A stretch of 64,000 nucleotides of DNA from Streptomyces peucetius (GCF_025854275.1 NZ_CP107567.1:5518001-5582000); one strand, 5' to 3'. Shown: positions 1-10,077, counted from the stretch's first letter. Notes: generated by a model from the sequence alone, not told the origin. Made by a program: numbers and translations.

Positions 1-1
1 G

Positions 2-38
2 CCAGAAGCCCGCCGGTTGATTTCCGGCGGGCTTCTGG
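2..38. terminator. Strong hairpin terminator downstream of int
   Basis: A perfect 15-bp stem (2-16 with 24-38) encloses a 7-nt T-rich loop. It lies 30 bp beyond the stop of the leftward integrase gene, so it most likely ends the rep-xis-int transcript. A very similar hairpin stands in the same place next to the second, decayed integrase (20844-20880). Confidence 0.75.
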
Positions 39-44
39 GGTGTT

Positions 45-66
45 TGACGGCAACGGTGACGGCAAC
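45..66. repeat. Paired TGACGGCAAC repeats beside int (candidate integrase arm sites)
   Basis: Two exact copies of TGACGGCAAC start at 45 and 57, a 12-bp period, immediately beyond the integrase stop codon. The same motif recurs as pairs at 20067-20088 and 20888-20910. Iterated decamers at the end of a tyrosine-integrase gene are typical of arm-type binding sites in attP arms. That role is inferred. Confidence 0.5.
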
Positions 67-67
67 G

Positions 68-1324
68 TCAGCGGACGGCTGCTGTCGGAGGTGAGTCGGC
101 AGGGTGGTCGTCGAGAGCGTCGTTGAGGGTGTCGATGGCTTGACGTTGGAGGCGGAGCTTCACGTGGGCGTAGACGCCGGCGGTGACGCCTATGTGGGCG
201 TGACCGAGGAGTTCTTTGATGACGACGAGGTCGACGCCCTGCTCCAGCAGCAGGGTGGCGGTCGAGTGTCGTAGGTCGTGGAAGCGGATGCGGCGGAGCC
301 CTGCGCGGTCGAGGAGGCCGCGGAAGCGGCGGGTGAGGTTGGCGGGGTCGAGGGGGCCACCGGTGGGGGTGGTGAAGACGAGCCCTCGTTCCTTCCAGCC
401 CGTTCCGGGGACGGCGCGCTCCTTCTCCTGGCGTTCCCGGTGGCTCTTCAACGACTGGACGCACCCCGTGGGCAGGGCGATGCGGCGTTCGGATGCGCGG
501 GTCTTGGTGGGCAGGGCGGTCAGGCCGCTGGTGCGGGTGCGCTGGAGGGAGCGTCGGATGCTGGCGGTGCCTGCGTCGAGGTCGAGGTCTTCCCAGTGGA
601 GGCCGAGGAGTTCGCCTTTGCGGAGGCCGGTGCGCAGGGCGAGTTCGTACAGCGCGTGCAGCCTGTCACCGCCCGCCGTATGGAGGAGCTGTCGGGCCTC
701 GGCTGCTGTGAGGGGCTGGAAGCGTCTCGGGCGGGGTGCCACGGTCTTGACGTTCCGGGCGACGTTGCGGGGCAGCTCGTCCTCGCGGACGGCGTGTTCC
801 AGAGCGGACTTCAGGACCGAGTGCACGTAGGTCACGGTCAGCGGCGACAGCACCTTGCGGCAGCACTGGTCGATGGTGCAGCAGCGCTTCCGGACGGTGT
901 CCAGCCCCTGGGCGCAGCACTGGCAGGTGGTGCGGAGCCGGTCAAGGAAGGTTCGCACGTCCCGTGTGGTCAGGCGGGCGAGCTTCTTCCTGCCCAGCCC
1001 GGGGATGAGGTAGAGGCGGATGCAGGTGCCGTATCGAGTGTGCGTGTTCTCGCGGAGCTGATGGACGGCGACGCTGCCGAGCCAGTAGGCAAGGTACTCG
1101 CCCACAGTGCTGTCTGCTGTTGCGACGGGGAGACCGCGGTTGCTGTCTGCGATCTTCCCGGCGAGCTTGTCCGCAGCTTCCTTCCTGATGGTCCCGTAGA
1201 CGCGCACGCGCTTGCGGCTGCCGTCGGCGGCGAGGACGTAGCCGGCGGCCTCCCAGCGTCCGTCCTTGCGCTGGTAGATGGTGCCCTCGCCGTTTGCGCG
1301 GGCCTTCCCCTTCGGGGCCGTCAT
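68..1324 (-). CDS. int: Tyrosine-recombinase integrase of AICE 1
   Basis: This 418-aa site-specific recombinase would integrate and excise the element by attP x attB recombination. The N-terminal part (to about residue 190) resembles the SAM-like core-binding domain and contains a Cys-rich insertion (TCQCCAQG, KRCCTIDQCC). The catalytic part has Arg in LRTGLRKGELLG, the HxxR box HDLRHSTATLL and the nucleophilic Tyr in GVTAGVYAHV, so all key residues are present. The ATG at 1324 overlaps the xis stop (ATGA), implying coupled translation in a rep-xis-int operon. The gene is intact, unlike the paralogue at 20912-24995, so this copy may still be active. Confidence 0.95.
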   Translation of the reverse strand: MTAPKGKARANGEGTIYQRKDGRWEAAGYVLAADGSRKRVRVYGTIRKEAADKLAGKIADSNRGLPVATADSTVGEYLAYWLGSVAVHQLRENTHTRYGTCIRLYLIPGLGRKKLARLTTRDVRTFLDRLRTTCQCCAQGLDTVRKRCCTIDQCCRKVLSPLTVTYVHSVLKSALEHAVREDELPRNVARNVKTVAPRPRRFQPLTAAEARQLLHTAGGDRLHALYELALRTGLRKGELLGLHWEDLDLDAGTASIRRSLQRTRTSGLTALPTKTRASERRIALPTGCVQSLKSHRERQEKERAVPGTGWKERGLVFTTPTGGPLDPANLTRRFRGLLDRAGLRRIRFHDLRHSTATLLLEQGVDLVVIKELLGHAHIGVTAGVYAHVKLRLQRQAIDTLNDALDDHPADSPPTAAVR

Positions 1325-1506
1325 CGGGCGGCCCCTTCCAGATGCAGCTGGATGTAGTCGGTGAGCGCGTGGACGGGGATGCGGCGGGCGCGGCCGATCG
1401 TGAGCGAGGCGAGACGGCGGCTGCGGATCAGGTTGTAGAGAGCGGATCGGCCGATCTTAAGGCGGGCCATCACTTCGGGCACGGTGAGGAGTTCGTCGTC
1501 ACGCAC
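1321..1506 (-). CDS. xis: Excisionase-type helix-turn-helix protein (Xis)
   Basis: This 61-aa MerR-like winged-helix protein has the excisionase/AlpA pattern (LLTVPEVMARLKIGRSALYNLI, then an R-x-IP-x-HALTDYI tail). Such proteins bend DNA near att sites and bias the integrase toward excision. The gene overlaps int by 4 nt and the 3' end of rep by 8 nt, the classic pSAM2-like order. It looks intact, but transcription from the rep promoter is now blocked by the 11.8-kb insertion in rep. Excision may therefore be impaired unless a promoter in the IS reads through. Confidence 0.88.
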   Translation of the reverse strand: MRDDELLTVPEVMARLKIGRSALYNLIRSRRLASLTIGRARRIPVHALTDYIQLHLEGAAR

Positions 1507-1888
1507 GGGCCGTCACCGCCTCGGAGCGGGTGCCGCCGACGAGGCGGGCGAGTCGTTCGAGGTCGGGTGTGAAGCCGGTGCCGTCGAAGGCCCAGTGGGC
1601 GAGTACGAGAGTGGTCGCCTCGGGCGTGGGGGTGTGGCGGCGGTGCCAGGCGGCGCGGGCCTCGCGGAGTACGCCGAGGGTGGTGGAGTAGGTGCGGGTC
1701 TTCGTGGAGAAGTGGCCGCGGAAGCCGAGCATGTGGGCCCAGTTCCGCAATTTCAGGTGTTCGAGGTCGCGGCGGGCGCCGAGGGCCCAGGCGGTGCGGA
1801 TCATGTGGGCCGCGTGGTCGGGAATGGTTTCCTGGCCGAGCTCGGCGATCAACTTCAGGCGGTGGTCGAGGGTGCCGGTCGCGCTTTC
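1499..1888 (-). pseudogene. 3' part of AICE rep (replication initiator), split by composite transposon
   Basis: This is the C-terminal section of a RepSA-type replication initiator. Residues around HAAHMIRTAWALG and NWAHMLGFRGHFSTKTR match the second rep at 25216-26525 (RQMIRTCWELG, KWAHMLGFRGHFSTKSR). The reading frame enters directly from the IS at 1888. Joining 1888 to the codon phase at 13692/13693 gives a continuous ...KGAESATGTLDHRLKL... protein that aligns with KSADASGTLDRAL of the second copy. The gene was therefore intact before insertion. The ATG at 1852 could give a 117-aa fragment, but nothing suggests it is functional. Confidence 0.9.
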
Positions 1889-1958
1889 GGCGCCTCCCCC
1901 CGGGGAGTGGACACCTTGATCCGGCCTCTGACCTGGGGCCGTGGAGGAGATGTCCCTT

Positions 1959-2318
1959 ATGGTGATGAAGTTCTACTCGCTGGAGTTCAAGGCGGATGCC
2001 GTCGCGCTGTACCTGTCTGATCCGGACCTGACCCTGGCCGGGGTCGCGGAGGACCTGGGCGTGAGCCGGGGCACACTGCGGGACTGGGTGCGGGCCGAGC
2101 GGTCCCGCCGCAGCGAGCTGGGCACGACCATGAGCACGACGAGGAAGACCAAGGAGCCGGCCACGGTGAGCGAGCCCACCCGCGAAGAACTACAGGCCGA
2201 GATAGCGGCCCTGCGCACCGAGCTGAAGCAGGTGCGCAAGCAGAACGCGACGCTCGCAGAGGAACGCGACATCCTGCGCAAGGCCACGAAGTTTTTCGCG
2301 ACCGAGATGACCTGGTGA
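1959..2318 (+). CDS. IS3-family transposase OrfA
   Basis: This protein of about 119 aa has an N-terminal helix-turn-helix (FKADAVALYLSDPDLTLAGVAEDLGVSRGTLRDWVRAE, shown in part as key spans). A heptad leucine-zipper region follows (LQAEIAALRTELKQVRKQNA), used for end binding and dimerisation with OrfB. ATG 1959 is preferred because GGAGGA at 1943-1948 sits 10 nt upstream; GTG 1941 and ATG 1950 are alternatives. Its TGA overlaps the GTG of orfB (GTGA), so OrfB is made by coupling or by -1 frameshifting to OrfAB, as is known for the IS3 family. Confidence 0.88.
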   Translation: MVMKFYSLEFKADAVALYLSDPDLTLAGVAEDLGVSRGTLRDWVRAERSRRSELGTTMSTTRKTKEPATVSEPTREELQAEIAALRTELKQVRKQNATLAEERDILRKATKFFATEMTW

Positions 2319-3205
2319 ACCGCTGCCAGTTCATCGAGGACCACCGGCAGACCCACGAGGTCCAGCGGTTGTGCCGACTCCTTGAGGTGGCCCGCTCCAG
2401 CTACTACAAGTGGCGAGACGGGCGTGACGCCCGCGCCGAGCGCGAGCAGGCCGACGAGGATCTGGCCGAGAAGATCCGGGCCATCCACACAGACTCCGAC
2501 GGGACGTATGGCGCCCCGCGGATCACGGCCGAGCTCCGTGACACCCACGGCATGGTGATCAACGAGAAGAAGGTCGCGCGCGTCATGCGCAAGTTCCGCA
2601 TCACCGGCGTGCGCCTGCGCAAGCGCGTGCGTACGACCGTGCCGGAACCGTCACAGACGCCGGTACCGGACCTGTTCAAGCGGGACTTCACCGCTCACGC
2701 GCCGAACTTGAAGTACATGGGCGACGTGACGTACCTGCCGGTCGGCGACGGCGAGCATCTCTATCTCGCGACGGTCCTGGACTGCTTCTCACGCCGGATC
2801 GTGGGCTGGTCGATCGCCGATCACATGCGCACCGACCTGGTCGCCGACGCGCTGACGATGGCTGCCGCCACCCGCGGCAGCCTCGATGGCGCCATCTTCC
2901 ACAGCGATCACGGAGCGCAATACGGATCACGACAATTCGCTGATCTGTGCGCCGAGTTGGGCGTCATCCAATCCATGGGCGCGGTCGGCACCAGCGCGGA
3001 CAACGCCGCCTGCGAGTCCTTCCACGCCTCCCTGAAACGCGAGACACTCCAAGGCGCCCGCCGCTTCGGCGGGCCCGGCGCCTGCCGGCGCCGCGTCTTC
3101 AAATGGCTGACGCGTTACAACATCAGACGCCGTCACTCGGCGAACGGGCAACTCAGCCCCGTCGCCTACGAGCAGCGATCAGCTACTCTGACACTCGCCG
3201 CATAA
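2315..3205 (+). CDS. IS3-family transposase OrfB (DDE integrase core)
   Basis: This 296-aa catalytic subunit has an HTH_21-type region (RSSYYKWRDG, YGAPRITAELRD) followed by the rve integrase core. The DDE triad is visible as Asp in KYMGDVTYLPV, Asp in FHSDHGAQYGS and Glu in CESFHASLKRE. The length is normal for the family and there are no stops, so the element is probably active. The start is GTG 2315, overlapping the orfA stop. Identical protein to the orfB at 12761-13651. Confidence 0.92.
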   Translation: MNRCQFIEDHRQTHEVQRLCRLLEVARSSYYKWRDGRDARAEREQADEDLAEKIRAIHTDSDGTYGAPRITAELRDTHGMVINEKKVARVMRKFRITGVRLRKRVRTTVPEPSQTPVPDLFKRDFTAHAPNLKYMGDVTYLPVGDGEHLYLATVLDCFSRRIVGWSIADHMRTDLVADALTMAAATRGSLDGAIFHSDHGAQYGSRQFADLCAELGVIQSMGAVGTSADNAACESFHASLKRETLQGARRFGGPGACRRRVFKWLTRYNIRRRHSANGQLSPVAYEQRSATLTLAA

Positions 3206-3243
3206 CCACACGAACTGGTGTCCACTTTCCGGGTGGAAGGCCC

Positions 3244-3733
3244 CACATGTCCCGCGGCCAGAGCCGTCAGACTCCCCATATCGCGCGGGCCGCCGGCCTG
3301 GACGCCCACGACGTCGCGCTCGCACAGGACGACCCGACCCGGGTTGGCCTGACCGGCTAGGGCAAGGCCGCGCCCGAACTGTTCCCGCACCTCAGCTGCG
3401 ACCGTCGACATGCACCGCCGATTGTCCGCAATCGCGGCATGCAGACCACATGGCGCCGCCAGAGTGCGCATCCATTCTCTGGCAGGCGTTCGCTGGGGCG
3501 GACCCCCGTAGTCCCGCGAACGCCAGCAAGTCTGGCTGGAGTTGGCCAGTCGGGCTATACCAGCGCAGCGGGGCTTGGTTCCCAGAACAGCGAAAGAGTG
3601 ACCATGATCACACGCTGGCTATCCGCTCAAGTTGCCCGGTATGGCGCCTCTGCCTGCTTATTTGATCTTTTCTCTCTGGATATGTTCCGCGTTGGTAATG
3701 CTTGTTACTTCTCAATAAGGGTGAGAATTCAGG
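3244..3733. other. Leader region of the YD-repeat gene; no gene recognised
   Basis: These 490 bp between the left IS and the toxin gene contain only short open frames with no recognisable domain. The last 120 bp are clearly AT-richer than the surroundings (around 3650-3735), which fits a promoter and leader for the toxin gene, or foreign DNA captured with it. A ribosome-binding-like AAGGGTGAG lies about 10 nt before the start codon. Confidence 0.45.
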
Positions 3734-6700
3734 ATGAATCGCGATCATCTGCCTGCTCCGGAGGAGCGAGGGCGGATCTGGAGCGGGAGGAGCCTCCGCT
3801 ATATAGCGGGCGGGCTCGCTCTGCTTTTGTCCGTAACGGTGATGGAAGGCGCGGCTGTTGGCGCTGAGTCGCAGTCGGTCCAGGCCGAGAGACCGACGAA
3901 CCTCGGCCCTGCCCAGGCCGACGACGAGACGTCGGCGCAGGTGATGGCCCGGCTGCAGAAGCGGCGGATCGAGATCCTGGACGCGCGGACGGATTCGACG
4001 ACGAGTTGGGCAAATCCAGACGGGACGGTGACGGTGGAGTCCTTCACCGGTCCGATCCGGGTGAAGGACTCCCATGGCGCGTGGCAGCCGGTGGACGTGA
4101 CGCTGTCAGAGGTGGACGGCAAGGTGCTGCCCAAGACCGCGGCCGCGGACATTGCCTTCTCCGCCGGCGGCAGCGCGGCGCCGCTGGCGCAGGTCACCCG
4201 CGGCGAGAAGACCTTCGGCGTGGCGTGGGAGGGCGCGCTGCCCAAGCCGGTACTCAACGGCAACACGGCCACCTACCCGAACGCGGTCCCTGGCGGAGAC
4301 GTGGTGGTCTCCGCGCTGCCGGAGGGCTTCTCCCACTCGGTGGTGCTGCGCGAGCGGCCGAGCGGTCCGGTGGAGTTCCGCCTGCCCGTGAAGGCCAAGG
4401 GCCTCACTCTCGATGAGACGGCCGATGAGCGACTGCGCTGGCAGGACAGCAAGGGCAAGCAGGTCGCTGCTGCTCCGCCGCCGCTGATGTGGGACGGGAC
4501 GGAGGATGCCAAGTCCAGGGAGCCGGAGAACACCGCGATCGTCACCACTACCGTGGAGACGACCGCTGACGGCCGGCAGACGCTCGTGCTCAAGCCCAGT
4601 GAGGCGTTCCTGTCCGACCCGGATGTGACGTATCCGGTGGTGGTGGACCCAACGAACACGCTGGCGGGTCCGACCACGGACACCTGGATCCAGTACGACG
4701 CCTACCCGAGCAGCCAGCGTGGTTCGACGGAGCTGAAGGCGGGCACCTACGACGGAGTGCAGAAGGCCCGGTCGTTCCTGAAGTTCGACGTGGCCAAGTA
4801 TGCGGGCAAGAAGATCGTGGACACTGATCTGCGGCTGTACTCGTACTACTCGTCCACCTGCTCCACCTCCGGCTCGGGTGTGCAGGTGCGGCGCGTGACC
4901 TCGGATTGGGATCCGTCGGCGGTCTCGTGGTCGGCGCAGCCGTCGACGACTACCACGGGTGCGGTGACCTCGACCGCGGCCAAGGGCTACAACTCCTCCT
5001 GCCCCGCGGGTCTGGTCTCCTGGGATGTGGATGCGGTCGTGCAGGCGTGGGCCGACGGCCAGCCCAACTACGGCGTCCGCCTGGCGGCAGTCAGCGAGAC
5101 CGACACTCTCACCTGGCGGCGGTACCGTTCGGCGAACTACGTCGACGGCGCCCATGACCCCAATGTTGAGCCGTCGCTGACCGTGACCTACAACTCCTAC
5201 CCGGCCGTGCCGACCGCGCAGGCGATCACGCCGAGCGCGGTGAACGCGTACAACGCCAAGCGGTATGTGACCTCACTGACCCCGACCATGTCGGCCAAGG
5301 TGAGTGATGTGGACGGCGGGACGGTCAAGGCCCAGTTCGAGGTCACCCCGGACCCCGCCTACAACGACACCACCTACACCTACACCGCGCTCAGCGGCAG
5401 TGTGGCCTCGGGCTCGACCGCCTCGCTGACCATCCCGTCGACCAGCGCCTTCCCCGCGGGTACGCATCTGCGGTACCGGGTCCGCGGCTACGACGGCTCC
5501 CTGTACGGATCATGGACTGGTTACACCGCGTTCGTTCTCAACACCGCCAAGCCCGCCGCCCCCAGCATCGTCTGCGACCCCTACACGAAGGACACCTGGA
5601 CCGCCAAGGCCGCCAACGGTGCGCAGTGCACATTGGACACCACCTCCACCGACGGGCAGGGCTACTACTGGGGGTTGAACGATCCCAACACACCCAACCG
5701 GGTCGACGACACAGTCGACGGCAACGGCGGCGACCCTAAGACGGTGACCATCAATCCGGCCGACGGATGGCACACCCTCTACGCCAAGACCGTCGACTCC
5801 GGCGGCAACCTCTCCACCAGCGCGACCGAGTACAAGTTCGGTATCGGCGCCGACGGGGCCGCCATCCTCACCCCCGGTGACGGCGATCGCCCCGCACGCC
5901 GGGTGGCGCTCTCCGCCACGGGCAAGCCCACCTACACCGGGGTGACCTACCAGTACCGGCGCGGCGAGACCGATGCCTGGGCCAACGTGCCGCTGGCCGA
6001 CGTCACCAAGAACTCCGACGGCTCGGCCGTCACCGCTTGGCCGCTGGCCGCGCCCAACGGCGCGCCGCCCGCGCTCGTGTGGAACATCACCAGCACCTTC
6101 GCCGATGACGGCCCCATCGACGTGCGGGCCGCGTTCACCGACGGCACCACCACCGGCTACTCCCAGCCGGTGACCGTCACCGTCGACCGTGACGCCGGCA
6201 CCGCACCGTTTGAGGAGGTCGGTCCTGGTTCGGTGAACCTGCTGACCGGGGACTACACCCTCTCAGAGTCCGACGCTTCCGCGTTCGACATGAGCGTGAC
6301 GCGTACCGCCTCCTCACGCCGCCCGGATGCAGGAGCGAAGCAGGAGGGTCAGGCGCCGATCTTTGGCCCGCAGTGGACCTCCGGCACGGTTGCGGAACTC
6401 ACCGAATCCGACTGGGTTTATGTGAAGAAGACGTCGGCGACCTCCGTCGCCCTGGTCGATGTCGACGGTGAGGAGACCGGCTTCACCGCCACCACCGGCG
6501 GCGGCTGGACGCCTGAGCCCGGTGGCGAGGACCTGACCCTGACCGGTTCGCTGACCGGATCCTTTACGCTCAAGGACACCGAGGGCACGACCACGACCTT
6601 CACCAAGGCCGATCCGGCCGTGACGACGTGGGCGATCTCGTCGACGTACCTGCCGACAAGCAACTCCACCACCAAGGTGGTCTCGCAGACGACCACGGTG

Positions 6701-9700
6701 GACGGTAAGACCGTGGCCCGGCCGAAGTGGGTCATCGCGCCCACCTCCGCGGTGTCCGCCTCGACCTGCGAGGCTGATCCGTCGACCAAGGGTTGCCGCG
6801 TGCTGGAGTACCTGTACCCGGTCTCGACGACTGCTACCGCCACGTCGTTCGGTGACTACGTCGGACGGGTCAAGCGGATACGCCTGTGGTCCACCGCCCC
6901 GGCCGCGACCACCTCGACCGCGGTGTCCATCGCCGCCTACGCCTACGACGATTCAGGCCGTCTGCGTGAGGTGTCGGACCCGCGGATCTCCCCTGCACTG
7001 AAGACCGCTTATGACTACGACGCCGCAGGCCGGGTCACCACGCTGACGCCGCCCGGCGAGCTGCCGTGGACGTTCACCTACGGCACGGCCGGCAACGCGG
7101 CCACTGCCGGTGCCGGCATGCTCCTGAAGGCATCCCGTCCCGGCCTGCATCAGGGCTCATCCGACATCACCGAGGGCACTGCCGCCACGAGCGTCGTCTA
7201 TGACGTACCGCTGAGCGGCACCACCGCCCCGTACGCGATGGGCGCGGCGGACGTGAAGGCATGGGGCCAGTTCGATGTCCCCACCGACGCCACCGCCGTC
7301 TTCCCTGTGGACGTCACCCCGGCCGGCCACGCCGGTTCCAGCCTGACGGCGACGGACTACAAGCGTGCCACCATCACCTACACCGACGCCTCCGGCCGCG
7401 AGGTCAACAGCATCACTCCCGGTGGCCACATCACCACCACCGAGTACGACCGGTTCGGCAACACCGTCCGGGAACTCAGCGCCGGCAACCGCGCAATCGC
7501 GCTCGGCCTCACCGCGTCCGACACCGCGGTCCAGACCAGCCTCGGCATCACGCAGTACTCCAACGCCGAACGTGCCGAACTGCTCTCCACCCGCTCGGTC
7601 TACAACGCCACCGGAACCCGGGAACTGGAGGAATTCGGCCCGCTGCGCCGAGTGGAGCTGACCAAGGATCTGGTCTCCGGCAGCACGACGCTGCTGCAGG
7701 CTGGTGCGTCCGTGGCCGCTCGCACCTGGACGGTCAACGAGTACGACACCGGCCGCCCAACCGACGGCACGGCGACGGTCGAGAACCAGGTCACCAAGAG
7801 CACCACCGGTGCCCAGATCCTGGACTTCCCGACCATCCACGCCGAGACCCGCGCCACCCAGACCGACTACGACTGGGTCAAGGGCCTGCCGGTCAAGGTG
7901 ATCCAGGACCCCGCCGGCCTGGCCCTCACCACCACGACCGAGTACGACGCCCAAGGCCGCATCACCAAGCAGCGTCTCCCCGGCGCGACCGGAACAGACG
8001 CGGCCACGAGAGTGACGACGTACTGGTCCGCGACCGGTACCGGCACCTGTGCCGGCCGCCCGGAGTGGGCTGACCTGGTCTGCTCCACCGGCCCGGCCGG
8101 CGCCATCACCGGCGGCGGCACCAACCCGAGCCAGCTGCCCACGTCCACTACCGAGTACGACCAGTGGGGCAACCCCACCAAGCTCACCGACACCGCGAAC
8201 GGTGTCACCCGCACCACCACCACGACCTACGACGTGGCCGGCCGCCCGACGAAGGTCACGGTCACCGGCGGTCTCGGTCAGGCGGTGCCCGAGTCCACCA
8301 CCGAATACGCCACGGACACCGGCAAGGTGATCAAGACAATCTCGCCGACCGGCGGGACGATCACCAAGGCATACGACAAGCTCGGCCGCCAGATCTCCTA
8401 CACCGATGCCGACGGCGGCACCACCACCACCGAGTACGACCTGCTCGACCGCCCGGTCAAGGTCACCGACACCGTCCCGTCCACCGTCACCTACACCTAC
8501 GACCACACGGCCGAACCGCGCGGCCTGGCCACGAAGGCCACCGACTCCATCGCCGGTGCCTTCGAGGCCACCTACGACGCGGACGGCTCGGTCGCTACCG
8601 AGAAGCTGCCCGGCGGCTACACCCTCACCACCACCGAGGACACCACCGGCGCCACCACATCCCGTCTCTACACCCGCGACACCGACGGCGAGATCGTCGT
8701 CTCCGACACGGTCACCGAGTCCGTCCACGGCCAGGTGACCGCCCACACCGGCTGGTCCGACCAGAGCTACCGCTATGACAACACCGGCCGCCTGACCACC
8801 GTCTTGGACACCGTCAGCGACGTGTGCACCCGCCGAAGCTACGCCTTCGACCAGCGCACCAACCGCACCGCGCTCACCACGGCCACCGCCGCCGCCAACG
8901 CAGCCTGCCCCACCACGGGAGGCACCACTACCAGCCACGCCTACGACAGCGCCGACCGCCTCGTCGACACCGGCTACACCTACGACGCATTCGGCCGCAC
9001 CACCGCTCTGCCGGGCAGCACGCTCGGCTACTACGCCAACGACCTCGCCTACCAGCAGACCGCGAACGGCAAGCGTCAGATCTGGCAGCTCGACGCGAAC
9101 CTGCGTTTCCGCTCCTGGACAGTCGAAACCGACACTTCCGGGACGTGGACGCAGACCGCCTCCAAGCGCAACCACTACGACAGTGACAGCGACAACCCCC
9201 GCTGGATCATCGAGGACACCACCAGCGGCGACCTGACCCGCAACGTGGAGTCCATCGGCGGTGACCTCGCCGCCACCACCAGCAAGACCGGCGACACCGT
9301 CCTGCAGCTCACCAACATCCACGGTGATGTGGCGCTCCAGCTCCCCCTGGACACGACCAAGGCACCAACGGCCCTGGACAGCGACGAGTACGGCATCCCG
9401 CGCACCAGTCAGGCGGCCGCCCGTTACAACTGGCTCGGCGCCAAGCAACGCTCCACCGAGACCCTCACCGGCCTCACCCTCATGGGCGTCCGCCTCTACA
9501 ACCCCACCACCGGCCGATTCCTCTCCATGGACCCGCTCTACGGCGGCTCGGCAAACGCATACGAATACGCGAACGCAGATCCCCTGAACCGGTACGACCT
9601 CGACGGCCGATGGGCGATCTTCAAGACATTGTGGAAGCAACGCAAGCATGTCAAGCGTTTCGTCAAGTGGTCAACACGCTACAAGCCGACGAAGTGGCTC

Positions 9701-9931
9701 TTCTTCGCCAAGAAGAACAAGAATTTCGTGATGCGCGACGGCAGGCCCGGAATCCATTGGGGCAACCACAAAAACCGGCTCGAATGGGACCGTGTGAACA
9801 AGTGGCACTACAATAAGGCCGGAAGTAAAGGCCATTACAGCCCCTGGCGTGGGGTCTGGAATCTTGCCAAACACATCCGAGGCAAGACCAAGATCAACGC
9901 TAGGAAATCAAGATTTGGATGGCGTCGCTGA
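3734..9931 (+). CDS. Secreted DNRLRE/YD-repeat (Rhs-like) polymorphic toxin
   Basis: This 2065-aa protein opens with a long Sec-type signal (hydrophobic span about residues 24-42, cleavage near AAVGA-ES). A DNRLRE-type module follows at about 305-475 (TWIQYDAYPSSQRGSTELKAG, then VSWDVDAVVQAW). Fibronectin-like regions come next. YD repeats run from about 1090 (YDYDAAGRVTTL) to the RHS core end RLYNPTTGRFLSMDPLYG and the DLDGRW junction at about 1956. The last 110 residues are a strongly basic, Trp/His-rich tip (RPGIHWGNHKNRLEWDRVNKW, in part). This is the layout of contact-dependent toxins: the shell encloses and releases the variable C-terminal toxin. I do not recognise the tip family; its composition suggests a nuclease. 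The adjacent small gene at 10078 is the expected immunity partner. It is carried inside a composite transposon. Confidence 0.92.
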   Translation: MNRDHLPAPEERGRIWSGRSLRYIAGGLALLLSVTVMEGAAVGAESQSVQAERPTNLGPAQADDETSAQVMARLQKRRIEILDARTDSTTSWANPDGTVTVESFTGPIRVKDSHGAWQPVDVTLSEVDGKVLPKTAAADIAFSAGGSAAPLAQVTRGEKTFGVAWEGALPKPVLNGNTATYPNAVPGGDVVVSALPEGFSHSVVLRERPSGPVEFRLPVKAKGLTLDETADERLRWQDSKGKQVAAAPPPLMWDGTEDAKSREPENTAIVTTTVETTADGRQTLVLKPSEAFLSDPDVTYPVVVDPTNTLAGPTTDTWIQYDAYPSSQRGSTELKAGTYDGVQKARSFLKFDVAKYAGKKIVDTDLRLYSYYSSTCSTSGSGVQVRRVTSDWDPSAVSWSAQPSTTTTGAVTSTAAKGYNSSCPAGLVSWDVDAVVQAWADGQPNYGVRLAAVSETDTLTWRRYRSANYVDGAHDPNVEPSLTVTYNSYPAVPTAQAITPSAVNAYNAKRYVTSLTPTMSAKVSDVDGGTVKAQFEVTPDPAYNDTTYTYTALSGSVASGSTASLTIPSTSAFPAGTHLRYRVRGYDGSLYGSWTGYTAFVLNTAKPAAPSIVCDPYTKDTWTAKAANGAQCTLDTTSTDGQGYYWGLNDPNTPNRVDDTVDGNGGDPKTVTINPADGWHTLYAKTVDSGGNLSTSATEYKFGIGADGAAILTPGDGDRPARRVALSATGKPTYTGVTYQYRRGETDAWANVPLADVTKNSDGSAVTAWPLAAPNGAPPALVWNITSTFADDGPIDVRAAFTDGTTTGYSQPVTVTVDRDAGTAPFEEVGPGSVNLLTGDYTLSESDASAFDMSVTRTASSRRPDAGAKQEGQAPIFGPQWTSGTVAELTESDWVYVKKTSATSVALVDVDGEETGFTATTGGGWTPEPGGEDLTLTGSLTGSFTLKDTEGTTTTFTKADPAVTTWAISSTYLPTSNSTTKVVSQTTTVDGKTVARPKWVIAPTSAVSASTCEADPSTKGCRVLEYLYPVSTTATATSFGDYVGRVKRIRLWSTAPAATTSTAVSIAAYAYDDSGRLREVSDPRISPALKTAYDYDAAGRVTTLTPPGELPWTFTYGTAGNAATAGAGMLLKASRPGLHQGSSDITEGTAATSVVYDVPLSGTTAPYAMGAADVKAWGQFDVPTDATAVFPVDVTPAGHAGSSLTATDYKRATITYTDASGREVNSITPGGHITTTEYDRFGNTVRELSAGNRAIALGLTASDTAVQTSLGITQYSNAERAELLSTRSVYNATGTRELEEFGPLRRVELTKDLVSGSTTLLQAGASVAARTWTVNEYDTGRPTDGTATVENQVTKSTTGAQILDFPTIHAETRATQTDYDWVKGLPVKVIQDPAGLALTTTTEYDAQGRITKQRLPGATGTDAATRVTTYWSATGTGTCAGRPEWADLVCSTGPAGAITGGGTNPSQLPTSTTEYDQWGNPTKLTDTANGVTRTTTTTYDVAGRPTKVTVTGGLGQAVPESTTEYATDTGKVIKTISPTGGTITKAYDKLGRQISYTDADGGTTTTEYDLLDRPVKVTDTVPSTVTYTYDHTAEPRGLATKATDSIAGAFEATYDADGSVATEKLPGGYTLTTTEDTTGATTSRLYTRDTDGEIVVSDTVTESVHGQVTAHTGWSDQSYRYDNTGRLTTVLDTVSDVCTRRSYAFDQRTNRTALTTATAAANAACPTTGGTTTSHAYDSADRLVDTGYTYDAFGRTTALPGSTLGYYANDLAYQQTANGKRQIWQLDANLRFRSWTVETDTSGTWTQTASKRNHYDSDSDNPRWIIEDTTSGDLTRNVESIGGDLAATTSKTGDTVLQLTNIHGDVALQLPLDTTKAPTALDSDEYGIPRTSQAAARYNWLGAKQRSTETLTGLTLMGVRLYNPTTGRFLSMDPLYGGSANAYEYANADPLNRYDLDGRWAIFKTLWKQRKHVKRFVKWSTRYKPTKWLFFAKKNKNFVMRDGRPGIHWGNHKNRLEWDRVNKWHYNKAGSKGHYSPWRGVWNLAKHIRGKTKINARKSRFGWRR

Positions 9932-10077
9932 CACGCCACCGACCTGCCGCCAAGGCGATGTTCGCCGGTAAACGAAGCACGTAACCATTACGCTGCAGCA
10001 GGTGCTGACCGCGCGGACACGGAAGGCGTCCGCGCGGTCAGCGCCTAGCGCAGGAATAGAACGGGAGGAATGTGAGA

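Larger units (their letters stand above)
1889..3243 (+). mobile_element. IS3-family insertion sequence, left copy
   Basis: This 1355-bp element has imperfect terminal inverted repeats of about 25 bp. The left end begins GGCGCCTCC and reaches AGTGGACACC. The right end, read on the other strand, reaches the same AGTGGACACC. It encodes overlapping orfA and orfB. The encoded proteins are identical to those of the copy at 12335-13689, indicating recent duplication. Confidence 0.88.

Noticed and set aside
7157..9649. Long leftward open frame of 830 codons opposite the YD-repeat gene
   Set aside because: It is antisense to a well-supported gene. Its Gly/Val-rich composition is the usual product of reading high-GC codons backwards, and no domain is visible.
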